Assembly: GCA_958431225.1 (NCBI GenBank)
Contig: OY288107.1
Coordinates: forward strand, 693,953-757,952
Source: an uncultured Alphaproteobacteria bacterium
Lineage (GTDB): Bacteria; Pseudomonadota; Alphaproteobacteria; Puniceispirillales; UBA1172
DNA: 64,000 nucleotides
Direction of reading: 5' to 3'
In this document: positions 15,886-23,238 of the stretch, in pieces
Numbering within the stretch: position 1 is the first letter of the stretch
Layout: every line of letters starts with the position of its first letter
Notes under the pieces: model-generated
The model's database searches: none
Told to the model about the DNA's origin: nothing
The model's input: the letters and a program-made list of their open reading frames with translations, nothing else
Position numbers and translations under genes: made by a program

Positions 15886-18389
15886 AATTTCAACCTTTCA
15901 TTGCCGGCATCATAAAGCACCCCGCCTTCCACCAAATGCGCAGAACGCCGCACCCCCAACACTTCCACCTCAAAAGACGGCGCGCCATCCGCAAAAATCG
16001 CATCATCAACAATGCCATAAGCGATAGATTTTTCCACGCGATGCCCATACCCCGCCGACACCACCAACCCAACATCCTTGCCGCCACTAACTATAGAAGA
16101 TAGATAAATCGCATCGCCCCCGGCACCATCCGCAGGGTCATCCAGCACCAGCACAACAAACCGCTTATGCGCCCCACGTTTAGATTCCGCCGCCAACGCA
16201 TCACGCCCAATAAAAGCACCCTTATCAAAATCCACCCAACGCCCCAGCCCGCTTTCCAGCATCGTATAATCGGAACTCAAATCAGCCTTCCACGACCGAT
16301 AGCCTTTTTCCAACCGCATCGAATCCAACGCCAGCATGCCAAAATTTTGCAGATTCTGCCCCGCCCCCGCCGCCATCAACGCCTCATAAACCGCGACCAT
16401 GTTTGCCATAGGAATATGCAGCTCCCACCCCGCCTCACCAGCAAAGGACACACGAATTAAATGCACATCCACCCCCGCCACTTGTGCCGCCCGATGCGTC
16501 AGCCAGCCAAAAGATTCGTGGCGCATATCCATATTGGTGACGGCTTGCATAATCGCCGGCGCATTAGCACCGGTCAGCAACAGCGTCCCCATATCGCGGG
16601 TCAAATCGGTAATCGTAACCCCGTCGGGACAATGCCAATGAAGCCAATCGCGGTCATGCCAAAACGCCCCCGCCCCAGTAATGAGCCAGAAATGCGCATC
16701 ATCAAAACAAGTCGCCGTCATCTCGGTCAGCACCTTACCTTTGGGCGAGGCAAAATAAACCAACCCGGTGCGCCCGGCTTTAGGCAGACGCCCGGTAATC
16801 ATACCATCAAGAAATTCGCGCGCAGATTTATCGCCCTTACTTTTCACGGCAAACCGCGTAAAACCCGTAAGGTCAATCACCCCGGCATATTCCGCCACAT
16901 GCCGACATTCCGCCCCCACCGTATCGTGCCAATCTTGGCGCAAAAAACTTTCCGCGGGCTTGCGCACATCGCCTTCCTGCGGGAACCAATCCGCGCGTTC
17001 CCAACCGCCATACGAGCCAAATTCCGCCCCGGCCTTTTGCAATATCTCATAAAGCGGTGAGGTTTTAGCAGGGCGTCCGGCGGGCCACTGAATCTGCGGG
17101 TAATGCGTAGCATATTCGTGCGCATACGTCTCAATGGCTTTAGCAATACTATAATCGCGCCCCACATGATCGGTAAAACGGCGCGGGTCAACCGCCCAAG
17201 CATCCGTCTCCGCCTCGCCTTCAATAATAATTTCCGCCATCAATTTCCCCGCCCCGCCAGCTTGCACAATGCCAAAAGTAAAGACGCAACATTCAAACGC
17301 CCCCGCCACCCCGGGCATAGGTCCAATCAACGGCAAGCCATCAGGCGCATAAGGAATCGGCCCATTAACCACCCGCGTAATTCCAGCACTGCCTAAAATA
17401 GGCACCCGCCGACACGCATCATCAATATACCATTCCAGCCGTTCCAGATCGTCATTCCATAACTGAAACGAAAAATCATCAGGGCGCGGGTCATCGGCGC
17501 TAATCCAATGGGCGCGGCAATTCCTCTCATAAGGCCCGAGCAGTAATCCGTCCTTTTCTTGGCGCAAATAATACGAGCTATCAGGGTCGCGCAATAGCGG
17601 CAATTTTTCATCACGCGCGGCTAATGCACCAATAGATTCCGAAATTAGATATTGATGCGCCAACGACACACACGGCACTTCACGCCCAAACATCCGCCCC
17701 ACCTCATCCGCACGATACCCCGCCGCATTGACCACATATTGCGCGCGCACCGCCCCCAAAGGCGTAGAAATTTCCCACTCATCACCTTTACGCGCAACCC
17801 CAGTGACCGGACAAAAGCGAATAATCGCCGCCCCCAAATCGCGCGCGCCTTTCGCTAATGCTTGCGTCAGTTGCGCCGGGTCAATATCCCCATCCAGCGG
17901 GTCCCACTGCCCGCCTTCCAGATCATGCGTTTCCAAAAACGGATAGACCGCCTGCATATCGGCATTGGACATCATTTCAAAATCCACCCCCATCTGCCGT
18001 CCCATAGATTGCACATGGCGAAATTCATCCATGCGCTCACGGCTATGCGCGAGGCGTATCGCCCCAGTAACATGATAATTCATCGGGTAATCCACCTCCG
18101 CACCCAAACGCCGATAGAGTGCGGTAGAATAGGACTGCATTTTCATCATCGTCCAAGAGCCAACAAAATTGGGACAATTCCCGGCCGCGTGCCAAGTAGA
18201 ACCCGAAGTCAACTCATTCTTTTCAAGCAACAAACAATCCGTCCAGCCCATCTGCGCCAAATGATAAAGCACCGAAGCCCCCACCGCCCCGCCACCAATA
18301 ACCACAACCCGCGCCGCAGAAGGCAATTTGCCGGTAGCTTTTTCGGCGGCTTGTTGCGTAGCATCTTGCCCGTTATTTTTCGCGTCCAT
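15882..18389 (-). CDS. FAD-dependent oxidoreductase fused to GcvT domain, paralogue 1
   Basis: This protein (835 residues from the second of two adjacent ATGs) has the same architecture as its downstream neighbour: an FAD domain with GGGAVGASVLYHLAQ near residue 32, the covalent-FAD motif STWHAAGN, and a C-terminal GcvT folate domain with a FAGEAGWELHIP segment. I prefer ATG 18389 because it lies five bases from a perfect AGGAGG site, while ATG 18392 is only two bases away. The two paralogues differ widely outside these motifs, so the duplication is old and their substrates probably differ, for example dimethylglycine and sarcosine. It is the first gene of the demethylation operon and diverges from a cyclophilin gene across an A+T-rich gap. 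Confidence 0.9.
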   Translation of the reverse strand: MDAKNNGQDATQQAAEKATGKLPSAARVVVIGGGAVGASVLYHLAQMGWTDCLLLEKNELTSGSTWHAAGNCPNFVGSWTMMKMQSYSTALYRRLGAEVDYPMNYHVTGAIRLAHSRERMDEFRHVQSMGRQMGVDFEMMSNADMQAVYPFLETHDLEGGQWDPLDGDIDPAQLTQALAKGARDLGAAIIRFCPVTGVARKGDEWEISTPLGAVRAQYVVNAAGYRADEVGRMFGREVPCVSLAHQYLISESIGALAARDEKLPLLRDPDSSYYLRQEKDGLLLGPYERNCRAHWISADDPRPDDFSFQLWNDDLERLEWYIDDACRRVPILGSAGITRVVNGPIPYAPDGLPLIGPMPGVAGAFECCVFTFGIVQAGGAGKLMAEIIIEGEAETDAWAVDPRRFTDHVGRDYSIAKAIETYAHEYATHYPQIQWPAGRPAKTSPLYEILQKAGAEFGSYGGWERADWFPQEGDVRKPAESFLRQDWHDTVGAECRHVAEYAGVIDLTGFTRFAVKSKGDKSAREFLDGMITGRLPKAGRTGLVYFASPKGKVLTEMTATCFDDAHFWLITGAGAFWHDRDWLHWHCPDGVTITDLTRDMGTLLLTGANAPAIMQAVTNMDMRHESFGWLTHRAAQVAGVDVHLIRVSFAGEAGWELHIPMANMVAVYEALMAAGAGQNLQNFGMLALDSMRLEKGYRSWKADLSSDYTMLESGLGRWVDFDKGAFIGRDALAAESKRGAHKRFVVLVLDDPADGAGGDAIYLSSIVSGGKDVGLVVSAGYGHRVEKSIAYGIVDDAIFADGAPSFEVEVLGVRRSAHLVEGGVLYDAGNERLKL

Positions 18390-18400
18390 CATCGCCTCCT

Positions 18401-18610
18401 ATATAATAGTCAATAAATCGGCGGTGCAATAACCCAAATCACCACCGCATTTTCAGATTGCCACCCCACCATAAATGCGTAAATAAACAATAGCTCACAA
18501 TTTCACAAAAATGAAAAAAGCGCAATTATTTTCAATAAAATTTTTCACCTTGCTTTCAACAAGATTTTAAGCCAAATTCAAATAAACCAGCCAAAAAAGG
18601 AACCCAGATT
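18401..18610. promoter_or_regulatory. A+T-rich divergent control region
   Basis: This gap separates the FAD-GcvT/MttB operon (minus) from the cyclophilin gene (plus). It is strongly A+T rich, especially 18480-18560. It must contain both promoters, but I cannot pick convincing hexamers. I see no inverted repeat or open frame in it. Confidence 0.4.
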
Positions 18611-19117
18611 ATGCGCCTATTTATCCTAACCCTAATCGGAGCCATCGCCCTAACCATGACCAGCCAAGCAACCGCCAACACCCTAATCCTAGAAACCACC
18701 AAAGGCACCATCCGCATAGCCCTACTAAAAACCCTAGCCCCCAACCACACCACCCGCATCACCGAACTAGCCAGGCAAGGCTACTACAACAACATAATCT
18801 TCCACCGCGTCATCCCAAATTTCATGGCACAAACCGGAGACCCAACCGGCACCGGAACCGGCGGCTCAGGAAAAAAATTAAAAGCCGAATTCTCAAACTA
18901 CCAATACCAATACGGAACAGTAGGAATGGCAAGAACCCAAAACCCAAACAGCGCCGACAGCCAATTCTTCATCTGCTTCAAAGGATGCCAACACCTAACA
19001 GGACAATACACAGCATGGGGACAAGTAGAAAAAGGAATGGAAGTAGTAGAAAAACTTAATGCAGGAGAACCACCACATGAGCCAGATAAAATTATCAAGG
19101 CTTATGTAGAAGAATAA
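18611..19117 (+). CDS. Exported peptidyl-prolyl cis-trans isomerase (cyclophilin type)
   Basis: This 168-residue protein is a periplasmic cyclophilin (PpiA type) that catalyses proline isomerisation during folding. Residues 1-22 form a signal peptide ending SQATA, followed by the cyclophilin domain. Catalytic-core motifs are clear: FHRVIPNFMAQTGDP, the VGMART segment, and SQFFICF. The length is normal for a signal peptide plus one domain. An AAAGGA site about ten bases upstream supports the start. Element copy 3 begins at the base after its stop and probably terminates the transcript. The coding sequence favours CTA and ATA codons, like soeC. Confidence 0.93.
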   Translation: MRLFILTLIGAIALTMTSQATANTLILETTKGTIRIALLKTLAPNHTTRITELARQGYYNNIIFHRVIPNFMAQTGDPTGTGTGGSGKKLKAEFSNYQYQYGTVGMARTQNPNSADSQFFICFKGCQHLTGQYTAWGQVEKGMEVVEKLNAGEPPHEPDKIIKAYVEE

Positions 19118-19174
19118 TGGGGGTTTCACCCCCAAACCCCCGACCGCCGAACGCGGCGGAGCGAATTTTTGGCG
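19118..19174 (+). repeat. Structured 3'-end element, copy 3
   Basis: The element starts at the base after the cyclophilin stop. Hairpin 1 is the short form GGGGG-TTTCA-CCCCC. Hairpin 2 is CCGCCG-AACG-CGGCGG (19144-19159), followed by AGCGAATTTTTGGCG. A palindrome GGCGTACGCC overlaps its end (19171-19180). It faces copy 4 across an islet holding one unknown membrane protein. Confidence 0.88.
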
Positions 19175-19207
19175 TACGCCATAACGCCCCCAGCCACGCT
19201 AAGCATC

Positions 19208-19236
19208 TTGATTATCTAGGCAGATTTATCTATCAT
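19208..19236 (+). promoter_or_regulatory. Promoter of the islet membrane protein, probably leaderless
   Basis: TTGATT (19208-19213) and TATCAT (19231-19236) are separated by exactly 17 bases. Transcription would begin at about 19243, next to the ATG at 19244, which has no ribosome site. This repeats the leaderless layout of the methyltransferase gene at 11719. Confidence 0.5.
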
Positions 19237-19243
19237 CCATGAT

Positions 19244-19762
19244 ATGCACATCGGCGGACAACCATTACTCTCGCGCGCCACAATAACCAGCAGTCGGCTT
19301 CTGACCGCTTTTGCATTCGGTATAATTTTAACTAAATTCTACGAAGTTGAACCAGAAACAATCGCCGTGTTCGGTGCTGAATTTAAAACCGCTAACCTTT
19401 CTGCCCCGATTATGTGGGTCATCTTTTTTATGTCTATTGGTCATTTGATAAATTGGTATGGTGACTATGCTACCTTTCGCGTTTGGAATAGTGCCGAAGT
19501 ATTTCCACCCGGCAACAATGAATGGAATACAAGCACAATGCTTAGCAATATTGAGAGCATACTCAAGTCTATTAGACGTCTGACGGGGACGGAAGAAGAG
19601 AACGAACAATTAGCAGAATTGCGCCAAGAAGTAGAAAAACTTAGAAAAGAAGTTAAGTATCTAAACAATCTAGAAAAATTTGTGCTGTATGGATGGTATC
19701 TTGTGGTGCCTCTAGGTTTAGCATTTATCGCATTTTATACGCTAAGCGCAGATATAAAATGA
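19244..19762 (+). CDS. Unknown membrane protein with coiled coil
   Basis: This 172-residue protein matches no family I recognise. It has a hydrophobic segment near residues 18-35, a second near 55-72 (APIMWVIFFMSIGHLI), a predicted coiled coil around residues 112-142 (ENEQLAELRQEVEKLRKEV), and a final membrane helix near 147-168. It is the only well-supported gene in an islet bracketed by inverted element copies 3 and 4. The start has no ribosome site, but a good promoter lies immediately upstream, suggesting a leaderless message. Codon use is less C-rich than the neighbouring core genes. Membrane plus coiled-coil design in a position equivalent to the two defence islets makes a phage-exclusion role possible, but that is speculation. 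Confidence 0.75.
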   Translation: MHIGGQPLLSRATITSSRLLTAFAFGIILTKFYEVEPETIAVFGAEFKTANLSAPIMWVIFFMSIGHLINWYGDYATFRVWNSAEVFPPGNNEWNTSTMLSNIESILKSIRRLTGTEEENEQLAELRQEVEKLRKEVKYLNNLEKFVLYGWYLVVPLGLAFIAFYTLSADIK

Positions 19763-19917
19763 ACTTTCACCCTAAAACGCTTTGCCATCATTTTTATAGC
19801 ATCCATCAAAACCGCGCCACTGCGATTCTGAAAGCTTTCATTGCCATAAACAATGCTAGCCCAAACCATTTGAAATGCAAAGAGAGCAAGAAGTATTTTT
19901 TGAACCGTAGCGCTCAT
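19735..19917 (-). CDS. Possible small membrane protein
   Basis: A 60-codon open frame begins MSATVQKILLALFAFQ and would place one hydrophobic helix at its N-terminus, followed by a basic tail. It overlaps the end of the convergent membrane-protein gene by 28 bases. There is no clear ribosome site. It may be a real small gene of the islet or a chance frame. Confidence 0.2.
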   Translation of the reverse strand: MSATVQKILLALFAFQMVWASIVYGNESFQNRSGAVLMDAIKMMAKRFRVKVHFISALSV

Positions 19918-19949
19918 CGGTTGTTGAAAAAAGAGGCACCGTGCGTAAT

Positions 19950-20035
19950 GGCATACGCCAAAAATTCGCTCCACCGCGTTCGGTGGCGCCCCGCCGCGTT
20001 CGGCGGTCAGGGGGTTTGGGGGATGAAATCCCCCA
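19950..20035 (-). repeat. Structured 3'-end element, copy 4 (double hairpin 2)
   Basis: The element starts ten bases after the pyruvate kinase stop, in pyk sense. Hairpin 1 is GGGGGAT/ATCCCCC. It then carries two versions of hairpin 2 in tandem: CCGCCG-AACG-CGGCGG (20006-19991) and CCACCG-AACG-CGGTGG (19986-19971). Five T residues and GGCG follow. The two adjacent stems differ by a paired change (G-C to A-T), direct evidence that pairing is conserved. Confidence 0.88.
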
Positions 20036-20044
20036 CATCAAAAC

Positions 20045-21457
20045 TCACAACAAAGTCAAAACCCGCACGGTGTTAGTTGTTCCGGCGACTCCAAACGGCG
20101 TCCCGGCGACGACCACCACCAAATCGCCTGAGTTAGCGTCGGTGTTGTCTAGTAATAATTTAGTAATTTCCGCGAGTGCTTCATCAAAACTTTCAAAATA
20201 AGGTGAGAGGATGCTATTGATTCCCCATGTAAATCCGAGTCTTTGTCGTGAGATTTGGCTAGGTGTTATCATAAATATAGGCAGGTTGGGTCGTTCGCGG
20301 GAGAGGCGCACGACGGTGGCGCCGGTGGTAGAGAATCCGACGACACAGACGGCACCGATAGCGTCGGCGAGTTGTGTTGCCGAGGCGGCGACGGCGTGAT
20401 AGGTGGTGTGCGCATCCACGGGTTTGAGCGCGAGTGCGCTGGCATAACCTTTGCGCGCTTCTGTCGTTTCTATAATTCGGCGCATCATAGCGACGGCTTC
20501 GGCGGCGTAGTTTCCGGCGGCGGTTTCGGCGGAGAGCATGACGCAATCGACGCCATGCACCACGGCGGTAGCGACATCGGATGCTTCGGCGCGGGTGGGT
20601 GTGTGATGGGTAATCATTGACTCTAGCATTTGCGTTGCGACAATGACCGGCTTACCGATACGGCGACAAGCATAGGTGATATCGCGCTGTGTTCCCGGCA
20701 CTTGTTCGGGCGGCATTTCCACACCGAGATCCCCCCGCGCCACCATAATGCCATCGCAAGCCCTAATTATATCTTCAAGAATTAATAGCGCGGCGGGTTT
20801 TTCAATTTTCACCATGAGCGCGGCACGGCTTTTGATAATACTGCGCGCTTCCACGACATCGCTGAGTTTCTGCACGAAGGACAGCGCCACCCAATCCACG
20901 CCAAGCCCCAATGCGAATTCCAAATCCGCGCGGTCTTTTTCGGTAAGCGGGCTAATATCAAGCGTCACATCGGGGACATTGACGCCTTTGCGGTCGCTGA
21001 TGACGCCGCCGGCTTCCACCTCGGTGATAATTTTGCCAGCTTCCACGCCGGTGACTTTGAATTGCAAATTGCCGTCATCCACCAACATGCGATGCCCGGG
21101 CAAGATAGCGTCAAAAATTTCAGGATGCGGGAGATAGACGCGCTTAGCATCGCCGATTTTATCTTGGTCGTCAAAAATAAAGCGGTCGCCGATTTTGAGT
21201 TCCGTGCCTTTTTTCACCGTGCTGATGCGGAGTTTCGGCCCTTGCAAATCCGCCAGAATCGTCAAAGGCATATCCAGTTCAATAGCGACATCGCGGATAT
21301 GTTGATAGGTTTTTTTGTGCATATCTTGCGTCCCGTGGCTAAAATTGAGCCGAAACGCATTCGCCCCCGCCAACGCCAGCGTCTTAATCATAGCGCGCGA
21401 ATCGCTGGCAGGCCCGAGTGTAGCAAGGATTCGAGTAGCCACAGGATTAGTAGTCAT
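20045..21457 (-). CDS. pyk: Pyruvate kinase
   Basis: This 470-residue glycolytic enzyme makes pyruvate and ATP from phosphoenolpyruvate and ADP in the cytoplasm. Landmarks are the N-terminal TRILATLGPAS, the substrate-loop NFSHG, the catalytic-lysine segment ALMVKIEKPAAL and the downstream ARGDLGVEMP with VATQMLESM. Length is normal and the reading frame is intact. An AAAGGC-type site lies upstream of the ATG, and a TATACT hexamer in the gap (about 21494-21499) could be its -10 element. It is divergent from the SufU-like gene and convergent with the islet. Its stop is followed after ten bases by element copy 4. Confidence 0.96.
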   Translation of the reverse strand: MTTNPVATRILATLGPASDSRAMIKTLALAGANAFRLNFSHGTQDMHKKTYQHIRDVAIELDMPLTILADLQGPKLRISTVKKGTELKIGDRFIFDDQDKIGDAKRVYLPHPEIFDAILPGHRMLVDDGNLQFKVTGVEAGKIITEVEAGGVISDRKGVNVPDVTLDISPLTEKDRADLEFALGLGVDWVALSFVQKLSDVVEARSIIKSRAALMVKIEKPAALLILEDIIRACDGIMVARGDLGVEMPPEQVPGTQRDITYACRRIGKPVIVATQMLESMITHHTPTRAEASDVATAVVHGVDCVMLSAETAAGNYAAEAVAMMRRIIETTEARKGYASALALKPVDAHTTYHAVAASATQLADAIGAVCVVGFSTTGATVVRLSRERPNLPIFMITPSQISRQRLGFTWGINSILSPYFESFDEALAEITKLLLDNTDANSGDLVVVVAGTPFGVAGTTNTVRVLTLL

Positions 21458-21543
21458 TCTTTTTGCCTTTCTGCATAATCCGTCTAGTATAGCACAATCT
21501 GACCAATAGATAACCCATCAGAACACGAAAGCACATAATACCC

Positions 21544-21975
21544 ATGAAAGAACATCGCCTCTACCACGAACAGCTCCTAGCCCTAGCCCGCCAAGTGCGC
21601 GCGCAAACCCCGCTAGCCCACCCAACCCACTGGGCAGAAAAAGTAAATCGCAGCTGCGGCGACCGCATAGCCGTGTCGCTAGCGGTGGAAAACGCGCGCA
21701 TCAAAGGCATATTCATAGAGGTAGAAGGCTGTGCCATCTGCGAAGGCGCGGCAGGCATATTGCTAACAAACGCAAGCGGAAAGCCTGTAAGCACCCTAGA
21801 CCAGATGCAAACCAACATAGAAACATGGCTAACAAAAAACATCCCCCCACCCTACCCAAACCTAACCGCCCTAGAACCAATAAAAACCACCTACAAAACC
21901 CGCCAAAACTGCGCCAAACTACCCTTCCAAACAGCAACCCTCGCCGCGATTAGTGCGGTGATTCGTGAGAAGTGA
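21544..21975 (+). CDS. SufU/IscU-like iron-sulfur cluster scaffold protein
   Basis: This 143-residue protein belongs to the NifU N-terminal (SufU/IscU) family, which holds a nascent iron-sulfur cluster or accepts sulfur from a cysteine desulfurase. All three conserved cysteine sites are visible: CGD in NRSCGDRI, the second cysteine in GCAICEGAAGIL, and the third in RQNCAKLPF. The first two sites are spaced as in SufU. No suf operon genes are adjacent, so it stands alone between pyk and the second defence islet. Element copy 5 begins three bases after its stop. I cannot tell whether it acts as scaffold or sulfur shuttle. Confidence 0.85.
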   Translation: MKEHRLYHEQLLALARQVRAQTPLAHPTHWAEKVNRSCGDRIAVSLAVENARIKGIFIEVEGCAICEGAAGILLTNASGKPVSTLDQMQTNIETWLTKNIPPPYPNLTALEPIKTTYKTRQNCAKLPFQTATLAAISAVIREK

Positions 21976-21978
21976 TTA

Positions 21979-22038
21979 TGGGGGATTTCACCCCCCAAAC
22001 CCCCCGACCGCCGAACGCGGTGGGGCGGTTTTTTGGTG
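21979..22038 (+). repeat. Structured 3'-end element, copy 5
   Basis: Hairpin 1 is GGGGG paired with a six-C run. Hairpin 2 is CCGCCG-AACG-CGGTGG (22008-22023) with one G-T wobble, followed by GGCGG, six T residues and GGTG. The downstream flank GGTGCTTGCCGT-ACT matches the flank of copy 2. It is the left boundary of the second defence islet. Confidence 0.87.
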
Positions 22039-22080
22039 CTTGCCGTAACTGACCGCGCCCTTTTCTTTGACAACCGATGA

Positions 22081-22144
22081 CCGCGAAAATTCAAAAAATA
22101 CCTCGCGGGACGCCACGGAACGCCGTGGAGCGAATTTTTGGTGC
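22081..22144 (+). repeat. Structured element, copy 6 (second half only), with an adjacent hairpin
   Basis: Only hairpin 2 (CCACGG-AACG-CCGTGG, 22113-22128) and the AGCGAATTTTTGGTGCG end are present; the G5/C5 hairpin is missing. In its place a different stem, CCGCGA paired with TCGCGG (22081-22086 with 22103-22108), sits just upstream. The flank that follows, GGTGCGTGGGGTTGCGTTTTG, is nearly repeated after copy 8. Confidence 0.8.
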
Positions 22145-22172
22145 GTGGGGTTGCGTTTTGTGCATAATCGTA

Positions 22173-22202
22173 TTGACAAGGGCAAGTGGTCTGTGATTCA
22201 CT
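22173..22202 (+). promoter_or_regulatory. Promoter of the EcoRI-type methyltransferase, shared with the other islet
   Basis: TTGACA is at 22173-22178 with a weak -10 region around ATTCAC/TTCACT (22196-22202). The preceding GTGCATAATCGTATTGACAA and the following GTGATTCA match the promoter at 11726-11754 almost exactly. Here a standard ribosome site follows (AGGAG, 22211-22215), unlike in the first islet. Confidence 0.55.
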
Positions 22203-22222
22203 GGCATTTGAGGAGAATAACC

Positions 22223-23236
22223 ATGAATTCAGATAGAAATAAAAACCGAACGCTTACTTCTGCTAGGAAGAACAAGAATGACGAATTCTATACTTGTCTG
22301 CGTGACATTGAAAATGAATTGAAACACTACAAACCGCATTTCAAAGGTAAGGTCGTTTATTGTAATTGCGATGATCCTCGTGTTTCTAATTTCTTTGAAT
22401 ATTTTGCAGAAAATTTTGAAGTCCTTGGCTTGAAAAAACTAATTGCAAGCTGCTACAAGAATGACGACATTGATTTATTCAGCAACCACGATAAAGAAAA
22501 AGCGGTTTATCTTGTCTATGAAGGCGATAAAAACAAAAATAAAATTGTTGATGATGAAGAAATTGAAGTTTTGCCTATGAAAGGGGACGGCGATTTTCGC
22601 AGTGATGAATGTATTGCCATTTTAAAAGAGGCGGACATCATTTGCACCAATCCCCCCTTCAGTTTATTTCGTGAATATGTTACGCATTTGATGAAATATA
22701 AGAAAGATTTTCTTATTATTGGAAATCAAAATGCAATCACTTACAAAGATATTTTTCCCCTGATACAAGGCAATAAACTTTGGCTTGGCGTGAATAATGG
22801 CGCAAAAGAATATGTTATATCAGAGGAATTTGCTAAAGAATTTCCTAACAAGGTTCATCGCACTGATGATGGGAAATCCTATACAAAAATGGGGAACACG
22901 TGCTGGTTCACGAATCTGGATATCAAAAAACGTCATGAAAAACTAGAATCCTATCTATACAAAGAGTATAATGACGCAGATTACCCAAAATATGACAACT
23001 ATGATGCTATAAATGTTAATAAAACAAAAGAGATTCCAGTGAACTACGGGGGAGCAATGGGCGTGCCGATTTCTTTCCTAGATAAATATAATCCCGATGA
23101 ATTTGAGATTGTCAACGCAAACGATATACGGGTAAATGACCGTGTCCCTCAAAAACCCCATGGGCTTATCAAGGACACAGACGGCACTATTAATGGCAAA
23201 CCCACTTATGTGCGCATTGTGATAAAGAGGAGGTAA
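22223..23236 (+). CDS. EcoRI-family adenine-specific DNA methyltransferase
   Basis: This 337-residue enzyme resembles the EcoRI methylase family (PF13651) of N6-adenine methyltransferases. The N-terminal pattern NDEFYTCLRDIENELKHY, the FKGKVVYCNCDDPRVSNFF segment and the catalytic NPPF (residues 143-146) followed by SLFREYV fit the family. I chose ATG 22223 because AGGAG lies eight bases upstream; the longer open frame reaches back through the repeat and promoter and is not coding. The start codon overlaps a GAATTC (22225-22230), and another is at 22283-22288. The gene is clearly A+T rich and is followed two bases later by a DUF262-HNH gene rather than by an EcoRI-like nuclease. The exact recognition site is not deducible. 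Confidence 0.9.
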   Translation: MNSDRNKNRTLTSARKNKNDEFYTCLRDIENELKHYKPHFKGKVVYCNCDDPRVSNFFEYFAENFEVLGLKKLIASCYKNDDIDLFSNHDKEKAVYLVYEGDKNKNKIVDDEEIEVLPMKGDGDFRSDECIAILKEADIICTNPPFSLFREYVTHLMKYKKDFLIIGNQNAITYKDIFPLIQGNKLWLGVNNGAKEYVISEEFAKEFPNKVHRTDDGKSYTKMGNTCWFTNLDIKKRHEKLESYLYKEYNDADYPKYDNYDAINVNKTKEIPVNYGGAMGVPISFLDKYNPDEFEIVNANDIRVNDRVPQKPHGLIKDTDGTINGKPTYVRIVIKRR

Positions 23237-23238
23237 TC

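Noticed and set aside
19763-20076. Plus-strand open frame downstream of the membrane protein
   Set aside because: It spans element copy 4 and the end of pyk, has no ribosome site and no recognisable sequence.
22067-22222. N-terminal extension of the EcoRI-type methyltransferase
   Set aside because: The extension covers an element copy and the promoter; the ribosome site supports ATG 22223.
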